Below are positions 36,100 to 45,940 of a DNA stretch of 64,000 nt, in pieces. Below the pieces are notes generated by a model. The model ran no database searches and was not told the DNA's origin. It saw nothing but the letters and a program-made list of their open reading frames with translations. The stretch is from Gallionella sp. Lineage in GTDB: Bacteria; Pseudomonadota; Gammaproteobacteria; Burkholderiales; Gallionellaceae. The translations under genes were made by a program, and so were the position numbers. How positions within the stretch are numbered: the first letter of the stretch is position 1; the number at the start of each line of letters is the position of its first letter. The stretch is from assembly GCA_028699065.1 (NCBI GenBank), contig JAQVVH010000001.1, forward strand, positions 287,500 to 351,499, written 5' to 3'.

Positions 36100-36852
36100 C
36101 TACTTGCTCCTCCTAAAAAACTGCGGCACCTTTGAAAGATTTTTGCCCACCAGCGTACCTAGGCCGCCCACACCATTCTTCTTGAGGGCTCTGGCGTCTT
36201 CATTCATTTTGATGAGAATGTTCTTCAGGGATCGATTGCTTTTCCCGCCAACGCGCATTTTCACAAGTACTTCTGGAATGTAGCGGACATTCAAGTTGGC
36301 TTGGCTAAGCATCCGGAGCATACAGTCGTAATCTGCTGCGATATGGAATGAAGTATCGAATCCGCCAAATCGCTCATAAACGGTTCGACGAACATAGAAC
36401 GTGGGATGAGGCGGCATCCACCCCCTCGCAAGCTTTGAGAATTCGAAATGACCCGCCTTCCAATAACGGATTACTTTGTCAGGGTCGCTCTTGTTGACGT
36501 AAACAAGATCACCGTAGACAGCATCAACCGAATCATCTGCAAAGGCCTCAGCGACTCTCGTCAAAACCTCCGGATCGGCATAAAAATCATCGGCATGCAG
36601 GAATCCCACCACGTCACCACTTGCGAGAGATAAGCCTTTGTTCAATGCATGGTAGATACCCTCATCGGGCTCGCTGACCACGACACCGACACGATCACGA
36701 TAGTAATCAATGATCTGAAGTGACCCATCAGTGGACGCACCATCAATTAGGAGTAGCTCTACGCTGGGGAATACCTGGCCCAGCGTAGAATCGATGGCGT
36801 TTTCTAGGGTGTGTTTCGAGTTATAAACTGCGGTGATGACGGAAATTTTAAT
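36100..36852 (-). CDS. Family 2 glycosyltransferase with apparent ATT start
   Basis: 250 residues if read from ATT at 36852. The GT-A start KISVITAVYNSKHTLENAI, LLIDGASTDGS and FLHADDFYADP (metal site) are all in frame, but no ATG, GTG or TTG precedes them before a TAA; the first internal ATG (36681) would delete the nucleotide-binding strand. A ribosome site AAGAGG lies 9 bp before the ATT, so an ATG-to-ATT change in the start codon is the simplest reading. Expression may be low. Sugar specificity unknown. Confidence 0.7.
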   Translation of the reverse strand: MKISVITAVYNSKHTLENAIDSTLGQVFPSVELLLIDGASTDGSLQIIDYYRDRVGVVVSEPDEGIYHALNKGLSLASGDVVGFLHADDFYADPEVLTRVAEAFADDSVDAVYGDLVYVNKSDPDKVIRYWKAGHFEFSKLARGWMPPHPTFYVRRTVYERFGGFDTSFHIAADYDCMLRMLSQANLNVRYIPEVLVKMRVGGKSNRSLKNILIKMNEDARALKKNGVGGLGTLVGKNLSKVPQFFRRSK

Positions 36853-36924
36853 ACTGCATACCTCTTAACAATTAGTGGGTGCAATTATCTAGATACAGCT
36901 ATCAGCTACAGAAGAACCCTTATT

Positions 36925-38667
36925 TTAAATACGACTAATTATCCAATTACCCAACACCAGCACGTCCATTTTAGTTCGCAAGAAACAATCCAGCGCTTGT
37001 TCGGGCCTGCAAACCACCGGTTCGTTCTCATTGAAAGAGGTATTCAGGACGATTGGCACACCAGTCATCTTGCAAAAGGTGCTAATAAGCCGGTGATAGC
37101 GCGGGTTAGTCTGGTCATTCACGGTCTGCAAGCGGCCGGAGCCATCCACGTGGGTAACGGCAGGAATCAAGGACTGCTTCCCAGCACGTATCGGATAAAC
37201 CTGCATCATGAACGGCACGTCGTCATCCTGCTCAAACCAATCCGAGACGGCCTCGCGCAATATGGACGGCGCAAAGGGTCGAAAAGATTCCCGCCGCTTG
37301 ATCTTCAGGTTGAGGATGTCCTTCATGTCGGCCCGGCGCGGGTCACCCAAGATCGACCGATTACCCAAGGCGCGTGGCCCCCACTCCATGCGGCCCTGGA
37401 ACCAGCCGATCACCTTGCCATCGGCAATCGCCTCGGCGGTCTTCTCGCAGAGCATGGCCTCATCGGGCACATGTTTCACCACGCACGATTGGGCTTGCAA
37501 GTCAGCCGCATGTTTATCCAGCAACGCACCAAAGTCCGCATCGGGAAAGTGCGGCCCCCAATATGAGTGATCCATCACAAAACCACGCTTGCCGCCCAGC
37601 TTGTGCCAAACCGCGTAGGCGGCTCCGATGGCGCCACCCGCATCCCCCGCGGCAGACTGGATGTAGACCTTCTTGAACGGTGTGTTGCGATACACCTTGC
37701 CATTAGCCACCGAGTTCATTGCACAACCGCCCGCCAAACACAGCGCTTCGCCGCCATGCCGCTTATGCAACGCATTCAGCAGGTGGAAAAACGCCTCTTC
37801 ATACATTGCCTGCACAGACCGGGCGATATCCTTGTGGCGTTGCGCTAGTTCCTCGCTCTTTTGGCGCGCCGGCCCGAGCAGTTCAACCAGCGCATTCGAG
37901 AACAACCTACCCACACTCGGCTCGCCGTTTTCCCACTCATACTCCACCTTCTCCTTGTGGTGGCGGAAGTAGTCCAAGCTGAGCTTGAAACTTCCATCCG
38001 GCTGCTGCAAGACGATGCGCCGCATCTCGTCCATAAAATTCGGCTGACCGTAGGGGGCAAGGCCCATCACCTTGTATTCATCCCCATAATGCGGGAAGCC
38101 CAACCACTGCGTTAAGGCCTGATAAAAAATACCGAGTGAGTGTGGAAAATAGACCTTGTCATCGATGTCGATCTGCCCATTGCGACCATAGCCCCATGCC
38201 GCACTGGCGAAGTCACCAAAACCATCCACCGATACCACAACGGCCTCATCAAATGGCGAGACGTGAAAGGCAGAAGAAAGGTGCGCGAGATGGTGTTCGA
38301 CTTCATGCAACTCACCCTTGAAGTCAACGCCGACAGATGTCGCCAACTCATCCAATGCGTTGGCTCGCTCACGTTTATTCTTGATGCGGTCAAGCACCAT
38401 GCTCAGGTCTGGTCGGCTCGCCAAAGTAAAACTCATCTTCTTCCAGATATTGGCCTTGGCATCCTGATTGATCGCGACATGTTGAACATCGCCCAGATCA
38501 ATTCCCGCATCAGCCAAACAATATTTAATCGCTTCAGACGGGAAACCGGCCCAGTGCTTGATACGCCTGAAGCGCTCCTCTTCAGCCGCCGCCACAATTC
38601 GGCCCTCATGAATCAAACAAGCGGATGAGTCCCCATGATAAGCATTGATCCCAAGAATATACGTCAC
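36925..38667 (-). CDS. Carbamoyltransferase (NodU/CmcH family)
   Basis: 580 residues. N-terminal Kae1-like domain (ILGINAYHGDSSACLI, EEERFRRIKHW, VSVDGFGDFASAAWG, LCLAGGCAMNSVANG) and C-terminal domain (GWFQGRMEWGPRALGNRSIL, PFAPSILRE, LNTSFNENEPVVC). It carbamoylates a hydroxyl using carbamoyl phosphate and ATP through a carbamoyl adenylate. Within this locus the target is probably a sugar of the surface glycan. Overlaps the upstream GT4 stop by 4 bp. Confidence 0.92.
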   Translation of the reverse strand: MTYILGINAYHGDSSACLIHEGRIVAAAEEERFRRIKHWAGFPSEAIKYCLADAGIDLGDVQHVAINQDAKANIWKKMSFTLASRPDLSMVLDRIKNKRERANALDELATSVGVDFKGELHEVEHHLAHLSSAFHVSPFDEAVVVSVDGFGDFASAAWGYGRNGQIDIDDKVYFPHSLGIFYQALTQWLGFPHYGDEYKVMGLAPYGQPNFMDEMRRIVLQQPDGSFKLSLDYFRHHKEKVEYEWENGEPSVGRLFSNALVELLGPARQKSEELAQRHKDIARSVQAMYEEAFFHLLNALHKRHGGEALCLAGGCAMNSVANGKVYRNTPFKKVYIQSAAGDAGGAIGAAYAVWHKLGGKRGFVMDHSYWGPHFPDADFGALLDKHAADLQAQSCVVKHVPDEAMLCEKTAEAIADGKVIGWFQGRMEWGPRALGNRSILGDPRRADMKDILNLKIKRRESFRPFAPSILREAVSDWFEQDDDVPFMMQVYPIRAGKQSLIPAVTHVDGSGRLQTVNDQTNPRYHRLISTFCKMTGVPIVLNTSFNENEPVVCRPEQALDCFLRTKMDVLVLGNWIISRI

Positions 38668-39827
38668 TTAATCCTCACTTTTTCCAATACTGACCGATAC
38701 GCCTCGGCCGTCTTTGCCGCAATGATATCGATATCCAACTCGCGGCAAGCCACCTCGCGTGCACGTTTCCCAAAAAGTCCTCTCAATTCAGGGGTATTCA
38801 CCAGGTTGACAATGGCATCCGCCATTGCTTGAGCGTCGCCGACTGGGACCACAAATCCGTTATATCCATTCTGTATATATTGGGTGACATCGCCTACGTC
38901 CGTTGAGACCACAACCTTTTCCATCGCCATAGCCTCCCAGAGAGTCATCGGCCCAGTCTCCGAATAAGAAGAACAAACGTAATAGTCAAATTGATTAAGC
39001 AAATTTCGCACATCAGAACGTGCACCCAAGAATATTAAGTTCCTTACGTTTAGATTGGATGCCAATTCCTGGAGCTTTATGTAATAGCCGCTTTGCCGCC
39101 CTGATATTTGGCCAACCACTAAAAATAACAAGTTATCAAATTTATCGTTAAGGATCTTGGCGGCTTTAATAAACACGTCAAGACCTTTGATTGGGTTGAC
39201 ATTTGCTATTGTTCCAACGACAAGTTTTCCAGCACATTTTCTTGTCAATTCATCGCAACCTGAATAATTTCTATATGGCGAATAGTAAGCCGTGTCAACC
39301 GGAGGAGGAATAATGCAACTTAGACGATGTGCAAAGAGGTAGTTCTTGTAATATGTCTCTGCACGTTTGGCACTATATATATAACCATTAGACAATGGTG
39401 TCATAACCGCAAAAAAAGTTCTAAACAACCAGGGAAGAGATGAGTCATTGAGATGCCAAAGCACCTTAATTCCAGCAAGTTTTGCCGCCAGAACACCTTT
39501 GTACTGCCAAGCCCCACCACTGACGTGCACGACGTCAAACTTCGCTCTCCTCAATATCCAGGCCAGCCACAACACCTCGAAAATTGAAAACAGTACATAG
39601 CGAATGGCAACATTCCACTCCTTAGTGATTCGTGTAAGTGGTATGGTCTTATAAGTAACACCCAAGGCGTCACATCGCTCACAGAATGCTTGTGAATTTT
39701 CAGCCGGCATGATGACTGTGGTCTCCACCTGCCCCTTTAAGGCGGCAGCCACCGAACATATACGTACTTGCGGTCCCCCGAGTTTGCCTTCCTCGATGAC
39801 GTTTGCAATACGCAAGGATTTCGTCAC
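38664..39827 (-). CDS. Family 4 (GT-B) glycosyltransferase
   Basis: 387 residues. N-terminal GKLGGPQVRICSVAAAL loop, and C-terminal donor domain with KLVVGTIANVNPIKGLDVFI, NLIFLGARSDVRNLL and the E-x7-E region SSYSETGPMTLWEAMAMEKV. Retaining GT-B enzymes of this type add sugars at the cytoplasmic face. AT content is higher than in the neighbouring carbamoyltransferase. 4 bp overlaps on both sides put it in one operon. Confidence 0.88.
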   Translation of the reverse strand: MTKSLRIANVIEEGKLGGPQVRICSVAAALKGQVETTVIMPAENSQAFCERCDALGVTYKTIPLTRITKEWNVAIRYVLFSIFEVLWLAWILRRAKFDVVHVSGGAWQYKGVLAAKLAGIKVLWHLNDSSLPWLFRTFFAVMTPLSNGYIYSAKRAETYYKNYLFAHRLSCIIPPPVDTAYYSPYRNYSGCDELTRKCAGKLVVGTIANVNPIKGLDVFIKAAKILNDKFDNLLFLVVGQISGRQSGYYIKLQELASNLNVRNLIFLGARSDVRNLLNQFDYYVCSSYSETGPMTLWEAMAMEKVVVSTDVGDVTQYIQNGYNGFVVPVGDAQAMADAIVNLVNTPELRGLFGKRAREVACRELDIDIIAAKTAEAYRSVLEKVRIK

Positions 39828-40918
39828 TGCTTTGGTGTGGCTACAAGTTTACCTTGATCAAGCCTTCCGATAGCCGGCGTTTTGCCCAGGACTTTCTTGA
39901 TAAAAACGATCATGTAATTCGCATACCGTCGCCCCATCAGCAAAAGTACAAGAAAATAAAGATAAAAATACACTGTACCTCCCAATCCGAGGGCGCGAAG
40001 CGAGAAGAAATATTTCACGAATACTGCGACAGGTTTATCCCTCTGCACACTAAACAGTGGAAATGAATAGTTATCGATGTCGCGTATTAGATCCATGCGC
40101 AGTTTTGGATCGCGGTAATGGTCTGCCAAGTACCCGGCAATCCGGATCATTCCCTCGATAAAATTCACCGAAATGTCCGTCGAAAGTTCGCCGGGCCTGA
40201 AGCGGCCCTTTTCTGCCTCCGCATTGCCGAAAAAGTGCGTCGGCTTCTGGTTGGCATCCTTGCGCATGATCGCAATCCGATCGGCGATGTAATAGCCGCC
40301 ATGGGCATAGGTCACCATCCCGGTCAGGTACAGTTGGTATAGCAACGTACCATCGAACTGATTCGTGGCGAATTGTTCCGCATAACGCCTGTTGATCGTA
40401 TAACCGGCGATTTGCACCGAGCGCCGATACAGCGTCGCAACCGTGCTCCTACCCGGTTCAAAATAGCGATCCCCATCAAAATACCTGAACTCTTCGAGAA
40501 CCTCCTTGCTGTCCCGGTCCGCCTTGGCCCAAGAGCGGATAATGACCCCAACGCCGGGATTGCGCTCGATAACGGATGCGATACGCCTCAATGCCCCGGG
40601 GCAAAGCAAGTCGTCATCGCCCATGTATACGCAGTATTCTCCCCGCGCATGGCTGAGCAACCCCCTGAAGTTGCCGTCGTAACCTAGCGTCTTCTCGTTC
40701 CTGATGAAACGGAACGACCTCGCGGGATAGCGCCCCTGCATTTCGGCAACCACCGCCTCGACTGCTTTCGTCAAAGGCGAATTATCTTCGCAAACGATCA
40801 CCTCATAATCGTCGAAATCCTGTACAGCTATGGTTTCCAGCAAATCCCGCGTGTATCCCGGACGGTTATACGCCGGAATGCATACTGAAATAAGCGGTGA
40901 TTTTTTTTCTTGCGACAT
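39824..40918 (-). CDS. Family 2 glycosyltransferase with C-terminal membrane segment
   Basis: 364 residues. GT-A domain with SVCIPAYNRPGYTRDLLETI, VCEDNSPLT and the metal motif VYMGDDDLLCPGAL near residue 100. Residues 305-345 hold a strongly hydrophobic stretch (YFYLYFLVLLLMG), suggesting membrane attachment. Acceptor and donor unknown. Overlaps the GT4 gene by 4 bp and follows the methyltransferase by 19 bp. Confidence 0.88.
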   Translation of the reverse strand: MSQEKKSPLISVCIPAYNRPGYTRDLLETIAVQDFDDYEVIVCEDNSPLTKAVEAVVAEMQGRYPARSFRFIRNEKTLGYDGNFRGLLSHARGEYCVYMGDDDLLCPGALRRIASVIERNPGVGVIIRSWAKADRDSKEVLEEFRYFDGDRYFEPGRSTVATLYRRSVQIAGYTINRRYAEQFATNQFDGTLLYQLYLTGMVTYAHGGYYIADRIAIMRKDANQKPTHFFGNAEAEKGRFRPGELSTDISVNFIEGMIRIAGYLADHYRDPKLRMDLIRDIDNYSFPLFSVQRDKPVAVFVKYFFSLRALGLGGTVYFYLYFLVLLLMGRRYANYMIVFIKKVLGKTPAIGRLDQGKLVATPKQ

Positions 40919-40937
40919 ACCCGATCCTGAATTGAAA

Positions 40938-41846
40938 TTAACCCTGAGTACCCGTTTTCGGTGGAGACAGGTCCGGGATGCCGTTGCGGACCGGGAACTC
41001 CCGCGCGCAGGACTTGCAGCAAACCTTCTCCTGATCCATGCTCAACTCCGTCGACTTGCATACCGGACACATCAGCAACTCAATTAAGTTAATTCCCTTG
41101 TTTCGACGACGCTGGGAAAAAATGGATCGAATCCCTTTCATAAGAAGTGTGCTAGTTTTTTGCCTCAAATTCCTTTTGTGGCCCACCCTTGTTCCTGAGA
41201 CAGGCGGAACCCACCCCGCATCAACCCCTGGATTCAACACCTCGAATTCGATCTTGTCTTCCCAGTAGTACCGCACATGGAAATCAAATGGGTGTCGGCG
41301 CATGGTTTCTTGCGTAAGCACTCTTTTTACTCGGTGTTCGTATAACTCAACCAGTTCCTCATCCACGCACCATGCGCCCTTTTTCTTTATGACTAGGCGC
41401 CCATCCCGCACGGTGATTTCCAGCCGGTGGTCGCGATATGGATTGATGCGTTCCATCAATGCATCCGGAACCTCGATATAACCCGCCCTGGCCACGCGCT
41501 GCAACTCCGCAAGGAAGCGCGCGGGATCGGGGGAGTGCTCAAGAACATGGGAGGCGATCACGAAATCGAACGCCTTGTCGCGGAACGGCAGCTGTTCCAC
41601 AAAACCCAGCACGGTCGGCCGATCATGGATCAATGGCGCCCAATGACGCTCGCGTGTTTCCTCATAGGCATCCAGAAGCACGTTTGCCCGGAAATAGGGA
41701 TTCCCGCCTGAACCGACTTCCAACACCAACTCTTGGGAGTTTACCGGACAGAGTAAGCGCCGAAACGACCACGAAAGGGGAGATAATCCCAGTGTGTTCA
41801 AAAAGCGCATCCATCTGCTCTCACTACACCTTGTCATTTCGCTCAT
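40938..41846 (-). CDS. SAM methyltransferase with C-terminal Trm112-like zinc domain
   Basis: 302 residues from ATG 41846, which overlaps the stop of the upstream gene (ATGA); a TTG nine bases earlier is less likely. The N-terminal Rossmann domain has VLEVGSGGNPYFRANVLLD and FDFVIASHVLEHSPDP; the C-terminal 50 residues are a Trm112p-like zinc ribbon (LLMCPVCKSTEL, KVCCKSCAREFPV, GIPDLSP). Such fusions occur in polysaccharide loci; the target is likely a sugar but is unknown. Confidence 0.8.
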   Translation of the reverse strand: MSEMTRCSESRWMRFLNTLGLSPLSWSFRRLLCPVNSQELVLEVGSGGNPYFRANVLLDAYEETRERHWAPLIHDRPTVLGFVEQLPFRDKAFDFVIASHVLEHSPDPARFLAELQRVARAGYIEVPDALMERINPYRDHRLEITVRDGRLVIKKKGAWCVDEELVELYEHRVKRVLTQETMRRHPFDFHVRYYWEDKIEFEVLNPGVDAGWVPPVSGTRVGHKRNLRQKTSTLLMKGIRSIFSQRRRNKGINLIELLMCPVCKSTELSMDQEKVCCKSCAREFPVRNGIPDLSPPKTGTQG

Positions 41847-42901
41847 TTCACCCAATCAAGCACTTGAACCATACGAGACTTCACGTCATGACCGGCAGCA
41901 ATAACCTTTTGGTGCCCGCCATCTACAACACGCTTCAACGCCTGCTCATCCCCCAAATATATTTCCAATTTTTTTATTAATTCCTCAGGAGTTCGGAAAT
42001 AGTCCGCCTCCTGCCCTTCGACGAAAAGGCTCGCGAGATCGTCCGAATACTCGGATAGTAACATGGTGCCCGCAGCAGGAATTTCAAAACAACGGCGTGT
42101 GTAAGTATCCCTATTCAATTTGGAAAAAAAACAGAGCGCCACTTTAGCACCGCATAGTGCCCGATTATAGTCATCGCCCCATAGTGTCTTAATTGGATAG
42201 TATCTCCTGAGCAGATCGGAGCCGAGAAGTACTTTTTGCCACCCTTCATTATGTCCAAATATTTTTAGATTCCAACCACGGCGCACTACTTCTTCAAGAT
42301 ATTTTTCCCTGCCATCTTCTTCATAATGGCCAATAAAAACCACATCGCATTCATATTTCTTCCGCTCCTCGTTCGTCAATGTGACCGGGCGATTCGTCTC
42401 CGGGATGTACCACGACCGCAACAGCTCGACCCGCTTCGCCCCGGCGGCCCTGAAGTCCTCCACGTTGTGCAGCCGATAGACCAGCGTGAGGTCGTATTCC
42501 GGGATTGAGGCTATGAAATGCCGCCACTTCCATTTCGGATAGCGCGGCGAAAACGGGTCGTCATTGTTGTATCCCACCAGGATAGTATGCGGCAAGGCAC
42601 GCTTGATGCGGCGCAGCGTCTCGGGGTAGATGAGTATGCCCCGATACACGAAAACCATGTCGGGCCGCTCTTTCAGGACGGCTTCGACCAAGTCACGGTT
42701 GGACCGCCCAACCAGCGGCCCGGCATTGTATTTCAGTTGCGCCCTGGCCAGCGGATAAAGAATGCGCTTTGCCCAGCCCTTCGGCTGGAAGTAAGTGCAC
42801 CACTTGAACCTGACTGGCTCATGCCCCAACTCCTTGAAGGCATGGTAAACAGGCTCCTCGTGCAAGCTGGAATGCCAGTTGCCGGCTATCAATATTTTCA
42901 T
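41843..42901 (-). CDS. CgeB-like GT-B glycosyltransferase
   Basis: 352 residues from ATG 42901 (MKILIAGNWHSSLHEEPVYH); the longer frame from 42928 reads through the end of a gene scar. C-terminal glycosyltransferase domain has RYYPIKTLWGDDYNRAL and TRRCFEIPAAGTMLLSEYSD, the pattern of the CgeB / DUF3880-linked family. Probably adds a sugar in repeat-unit assembly. ATGA overlaps with the scar upstream and the methyltransferase downstream. Confidence 0.8.
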   Translation of the reverse strand: MKILIAGNWHSSLHEEPVYHAFKELGHEPVRFKWCTYFQPKGWAKRILYPLARAQLKYNAGPLVGRSNRDLVEAVLKERPDMVFVYRGILIYPETLRRIKRALPHTILVGYNNDDPFSPRYPKWKWRHFIASIPEYDLTLVYRLHNVEDFRAAGAKRVELLRSWYIPETNRPVTLTNEERKKYECDVVFIGHYEEDGREKYLEEVVRRGWNLKIFGHNEGWQKVLLGSDLLRRYYPIKTLWGDDYNRALCGAKVALCFFSKLNRDTYTRRCFEIPAAGTMLLSEYSDDLASLFVEGQEADYFRTPEELIKKLEIYLGDEQALKRVVDGGHQKVIAAGHDVKSRMVQVLDWVK

Positions 42902-43146
42902 TTCATGTCCTGCCGGTAAAACCCGCAATCAACCTTCCCACTGCCGCACGCAAGGCATACCGCCGCTTCTCGTACAAGGCCGCAAATAAATAGGCGGCCA
43001 GATGACAAACCAGGCCGGCGCCAAAAGAAAAAACCGTCAAATCGTACGAACTTTTCAAGATGGCCGATCAGCACGACAAAGGCCGCCGCCCAGCGCAGCG
43101 CATGCAGCCGGCTGGAGATTGAAGAGGAGAGCGGATAGTTTTTCAT
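42898..43146 (-). pseudogene. Scar: acyltransferase N-terminus joined to a glycosyltransferase C-terminus
   Basis: 82-residue frame. Its first 40 residues (SSSISSRLHALRWAAAFVVL, IGHLEKFVRFDG) match the start of membrane acyltransferase family 3 proteins. The following DNA makes better sense one base over: FGAGLVCHLAAYLFAALYEK then RYALRAAVGRLIAGFTGRT and a stop, which resembles the membrane tail of a family 2 glycosyltransferase. Two genes have probably been fused by a deletion near 43040-43080. Confidence 0.6.
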
Positions 43147-45008
43147 TTCAGTAAATTGTCGATTGATGTCGCCAGCATGATCAGCGCGAACAGGCGGCTG
43201 CCATTTTGTCGCCCTGCCTGCTGCCCAAGACGCAATCTCGCCAGTTCAGCAGCATTTATCCAGGGAGCAAGCCGCTGTCCGATCGAATCGATGCGCCATG
43301 CCTCCGCATTGCGCAGCCATTCATCCATTGGAATGGAGAATCCCTGTTTGCGATTAACGTCCAGCTCCGGGGGGAGGTATTTTTTGGCCAGCAATTTCTC
43401 CAGGCGGCGCCCCTGGGTGCCGCGCACTTTCCATTCGCTGGGTATGCGGCTGAATGCGAACTCAACCAATGCCTTGTCCAGGAATGGCGCTCGCATCTCC
43501 AGGCTCACGGCCATGCTGGCCCGATCGACCTTGAACAGGAAATCGTCGGGCAGAATGCTGCCGAAGTGCGTGCGTGTCATGGCATCGACCGGGGCCTTCC
43601 CCTCCTGGAAAAGCTGCACCCGGAACAGTTCGGGCGCCATGAAGGATGCGCCCAATGCCTCGACTGCATCCGCCGGCATGATGCGCTTCCGGGCCACGGC
43701 ATCGAAGTAGGGGCTTCCCCACACCAGCGACTGGAAGGGCCCGCCCTTCAAGGCATATAACCGGTTCCGTCCCCTTACCCCGGTCGGCAACCTTCCTGCC
43801 AGCGCGGCGACTCCGCGCATAATGGGGGCGGGAACCCAACCCATACGTGCCTCATCCGCGAAAGCCTTCGTATAGTCGCCATAGCCCCCGAACAGTTCAT
43901 CGCCGCCGTCCCCGCCCAGCGCGACCTTGACGTGCTGCGCGGTCAGCTTCGATACAAGGTAGGTCGGGATAATCGACGAATCGGCTATCGGTTCGTCGAC
44001 ATACGGCGCCAGTTCATCGAGCACATCCAGCGACGGGCGCGACAATTCGAGCACATGATGATCCGTGTTGACATGGCGTGCCACCACGGCCGCATAGTGA
44101 GTTTCGTCCAGCCCGGAACCCGGCTGACCCATCGTGAAGGTCATGATCGGCCGAGACGCCACCTGTGCCGCACAGGCCGCAATCAAACTCGAATCCAGCC
44201 CGCCCGACAGCAAAACGCCTATCGGCACATCGCTGCGCATCCGCAAGCGGACCGCCTCCCTCAGAAGCGCATCGGCCTCTTCCACCAATTCTTCCACCTT
44301 CGCCGCCGGCGATGGCCGGTATTCCGGCAAAGCCCACCAGCGCCAAACCTTCAGCTCCCCGGTATCGGCGCGAAAGCGGGCCGCATGGGCGGGAGGCAAC
44401 TTGTTCCCGCCCTCTGCGATACAAAGCGAACCCGGCACATAGCCCAAGGCCAGATAATGATTCAGAGCCTGCAGATCGATGCTCCCGAGCATGCTTTTGG
44501 GGATGGCCTTGAGTTCCGATGCGAAGGCAAATTTTCGCCCGGCATGGGCATAGTAAAGCGGCTTTTTCCCCGCACGGTCGCGTGCCAGAAAGAGCGTCGG
44601 CGGGGTTTGCCCATCCCCGTTATCCCAGATGGCAAAGGCGAACATGCCGTTGAACCGGTGCAGGCATACCTCGCCCCATAGCCTGTACGCCGCCAGGATA
44701 ACCTCTGTATCCCCGCTGCCGCGGAAACCCCACCCCAGACTCTCGAGCTCCTTCTTCAACTCGAGGTAGTTGTACACCTCTCCGTTATATACGATCGTGT
44801 AGCGGCCGCAGTCGCTCGCCATCGGCTGATGGCCGGCTGCAGACAGATCCAGGATGGCAAGGCGGCGGTGTCCCAACATGACGGTTCCATCCGTGTTTTG
44901 CCAGACCCCTGCATCGTCCGGGCCGCGATGAACAAGCCGATCCCTGGACGCAATGAAGGCCTCTTGGGATGCGGATTCAGGGCTCAGATAACCGAGTATG
45001 CCGCACAT
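43143..45008 (-). CDS. asnB: Asparagine synthase-type glutamine-dependent amidotransferase
   Basis: 621 residues from ATG 45008, so that Cys2 (MCGILGY) is the N-terminal nucleophile of the glutaminase domain. GATase_6 part: HRGPDDAG, GHRRLAILDLS, YNGEVYNYLELK. Synthetase part: GVLLSGGLDSSLIAA (PP-loop) and LGGDGGDELFGGYGDY, with DDFLFKVDRASMA. It either makes asparagine or, as in many polysaccharide loci, amidates a uronic acid of the glycan; the Ugd and epimerase genes nearby would supply such an acid. Stop overlaps the scar start. Confidence 0.88.
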   Translation of the reverse strand: MCGILGYLSPESASQEAFIASRDRLVHRGPDDAGVWQNTDGTVMLGHRRLAILDLSAAGHQPMASDCGRYTIVYNGEVYNYLELKKELESLGWGFRGSGDTEVILAAYRLWGEVCLHRFNGMFAFAIWDNGDGQTPPTLFLARDRAGKKPLYYAHAGRKFAFASELKAIPKSMLGSIDLQALNHYLALGYVPGSLCIAEGGNKLPPAHAARFRADTGELKVWRWWALPEYRPSPAAKVEELVEEADALLREAVRLRMRSDVPIGVLLSGGLDSSLIAACAAQVASRPIMTFTMGQPGSGLDETHYAAVVARHVNTDHHVLELSRPSLDVLDELAPYVDEPIADSSIIPTYLVSKLTAQHVKVALGGDGGDELFGGYGDYTKAFADEARMGWVPAPIMRGVAALAGRLPTGVRGRNRLYALKGGPFQSLVWGSPYFDAVARKRIMPADAVEALGASFMAPELFRVQLFQEGKAPVDAMTRTHFGSILPDDFLFKVDRASMAVSLEMRAPFLDKALVEFAFSRIPSEWKVRGTQGRRLEKLLAKKYLPPELDVNRKQGFSIPMDEWLRNAEAWRIDSIGQRLAPWINAAELARLRLGQQAGRQNGSRLFALIMLATSIDNLLK

Positions 45009-45042
45009 GACTTCTCCCAATCCGGGTGCAATATAACTCGGA

Positions 45043-45939
45043 TCAACATTTAATCCAGCCTTCAGGAATTAGACCTTCGAAGCCCCACCAACTTTCTCCA
45101 TCGCGCTTTTCGAAGCCCGGTGCGATAACGATTTTGCCTTGATTCGACGCTAACCACGCCCCCCACCAGCTAAAGGTGCTGTTGGCGATGATGAAGTGCT
45201 GGCACTGCTGCATCAGCCAGAGATCGGCATAGGCGTTTTCGTCACCTTTATTGTTATGTACCAATGTAACCCGATCATCTGGCAAGGGGATGACACGGCG
45301 AGCGGCCTCGGGGCGATTCGAGAACAGCAAATAATGTGCGCCCTTGACACGCGCCTCCATCGTTTCCAACGCACGCTGGTAATACCCCTGGGGAGCGTTG
45401 TTGGCGCCAATACCATTCGCTACGTCTGGTTCATCAAAGAATCGCACATGAACCGCAACGGCGACCTGTTGCCTGATGCGTTCGGCAAGTGCCAAATTGG
45501 TGCTATCGCTCGGTGGGTAAATGCGCAGATCCTGCCTGATTTGAGGTTCCACGTCCTTGAAATAGTCTTCACTCTGCCAATAGCCCTCAAGATAGAGGTT
45601 TGGCCGTGGACGAATCGTAAGCAAGCGGGAATCAAAATCAACTTGCTCCTGCTTCAAATAGGTCCGCATTTCAAAAGGCCGCCCCTGGTTGAACACCAGC
45701 AAAAGTTTGCGACGAAAACGCGAGAATGGTTCCAGTCGCTCCAACGAAGAGGCTTTGCGGCAAGGAATTGAAAAGTAGTCGAGTTGGTAGTGACGATTGT
45801 AGCTGTCGTGAGTAAAACCCGTGACATGATCCAATATCAACTCAGCACCATGAAGCAGAGCGAGGCGGCGGGCGGCTGCATAGCCAAAGAGCTGATTGCC
45901 AAGGCCGCCGAGGATTCGTGCAACTATAATGCCGTTCAT
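45043..45939 (-). CDS. Family 11 glycosyltransferase (alpha-1,2-fucosyltransferase-like)
   Basis: 298 residues from ATG 45939; the longer frame from 45999 overlaps the polymerase gene. Signature ARILGGLGNQLFGYAAARRL at the N-terminus, AVHVRFFDE in place of the usual HxRRGDY motif, and the C-terminal ANSTFSWWGAWL motif of GT11. Family members transfer fucose or a related 6-deoxysugar in alpha-1,2 linkage from a GDP donor. No GDP-fucose synthesis genes are in the window. The HVRFF variant of motif I is worth noting. Confidence 0.85.
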   Translation of the reverse strand: MNGIIVARILGGLGNQLFGYAAARRLALLHGAELILDHVTGFTHDSYNRHYQLDYFSIPCRKASSLERLEPFSRFRRKLLLVFNQGRPFEMRTYLKQEQVDFDSRLLTIRPRPNLYLEGYWQSEDYFKDVEPQIRQDLRIYPPSDSTNLALAERIRQQVAVAVHVRFFDEPDVANGIGANNAPQGYYQRALETMEARVKGAHYLLFSNRPEAARRVIPLPDDRVTLVHNNKGDENAYADLWLMQQCQHFIIANSTFSWWGAWLASNQGKIVIAPGFEKRDGESWWGFEGLIPEGWIKC

Positions 45940-45940
45940 A

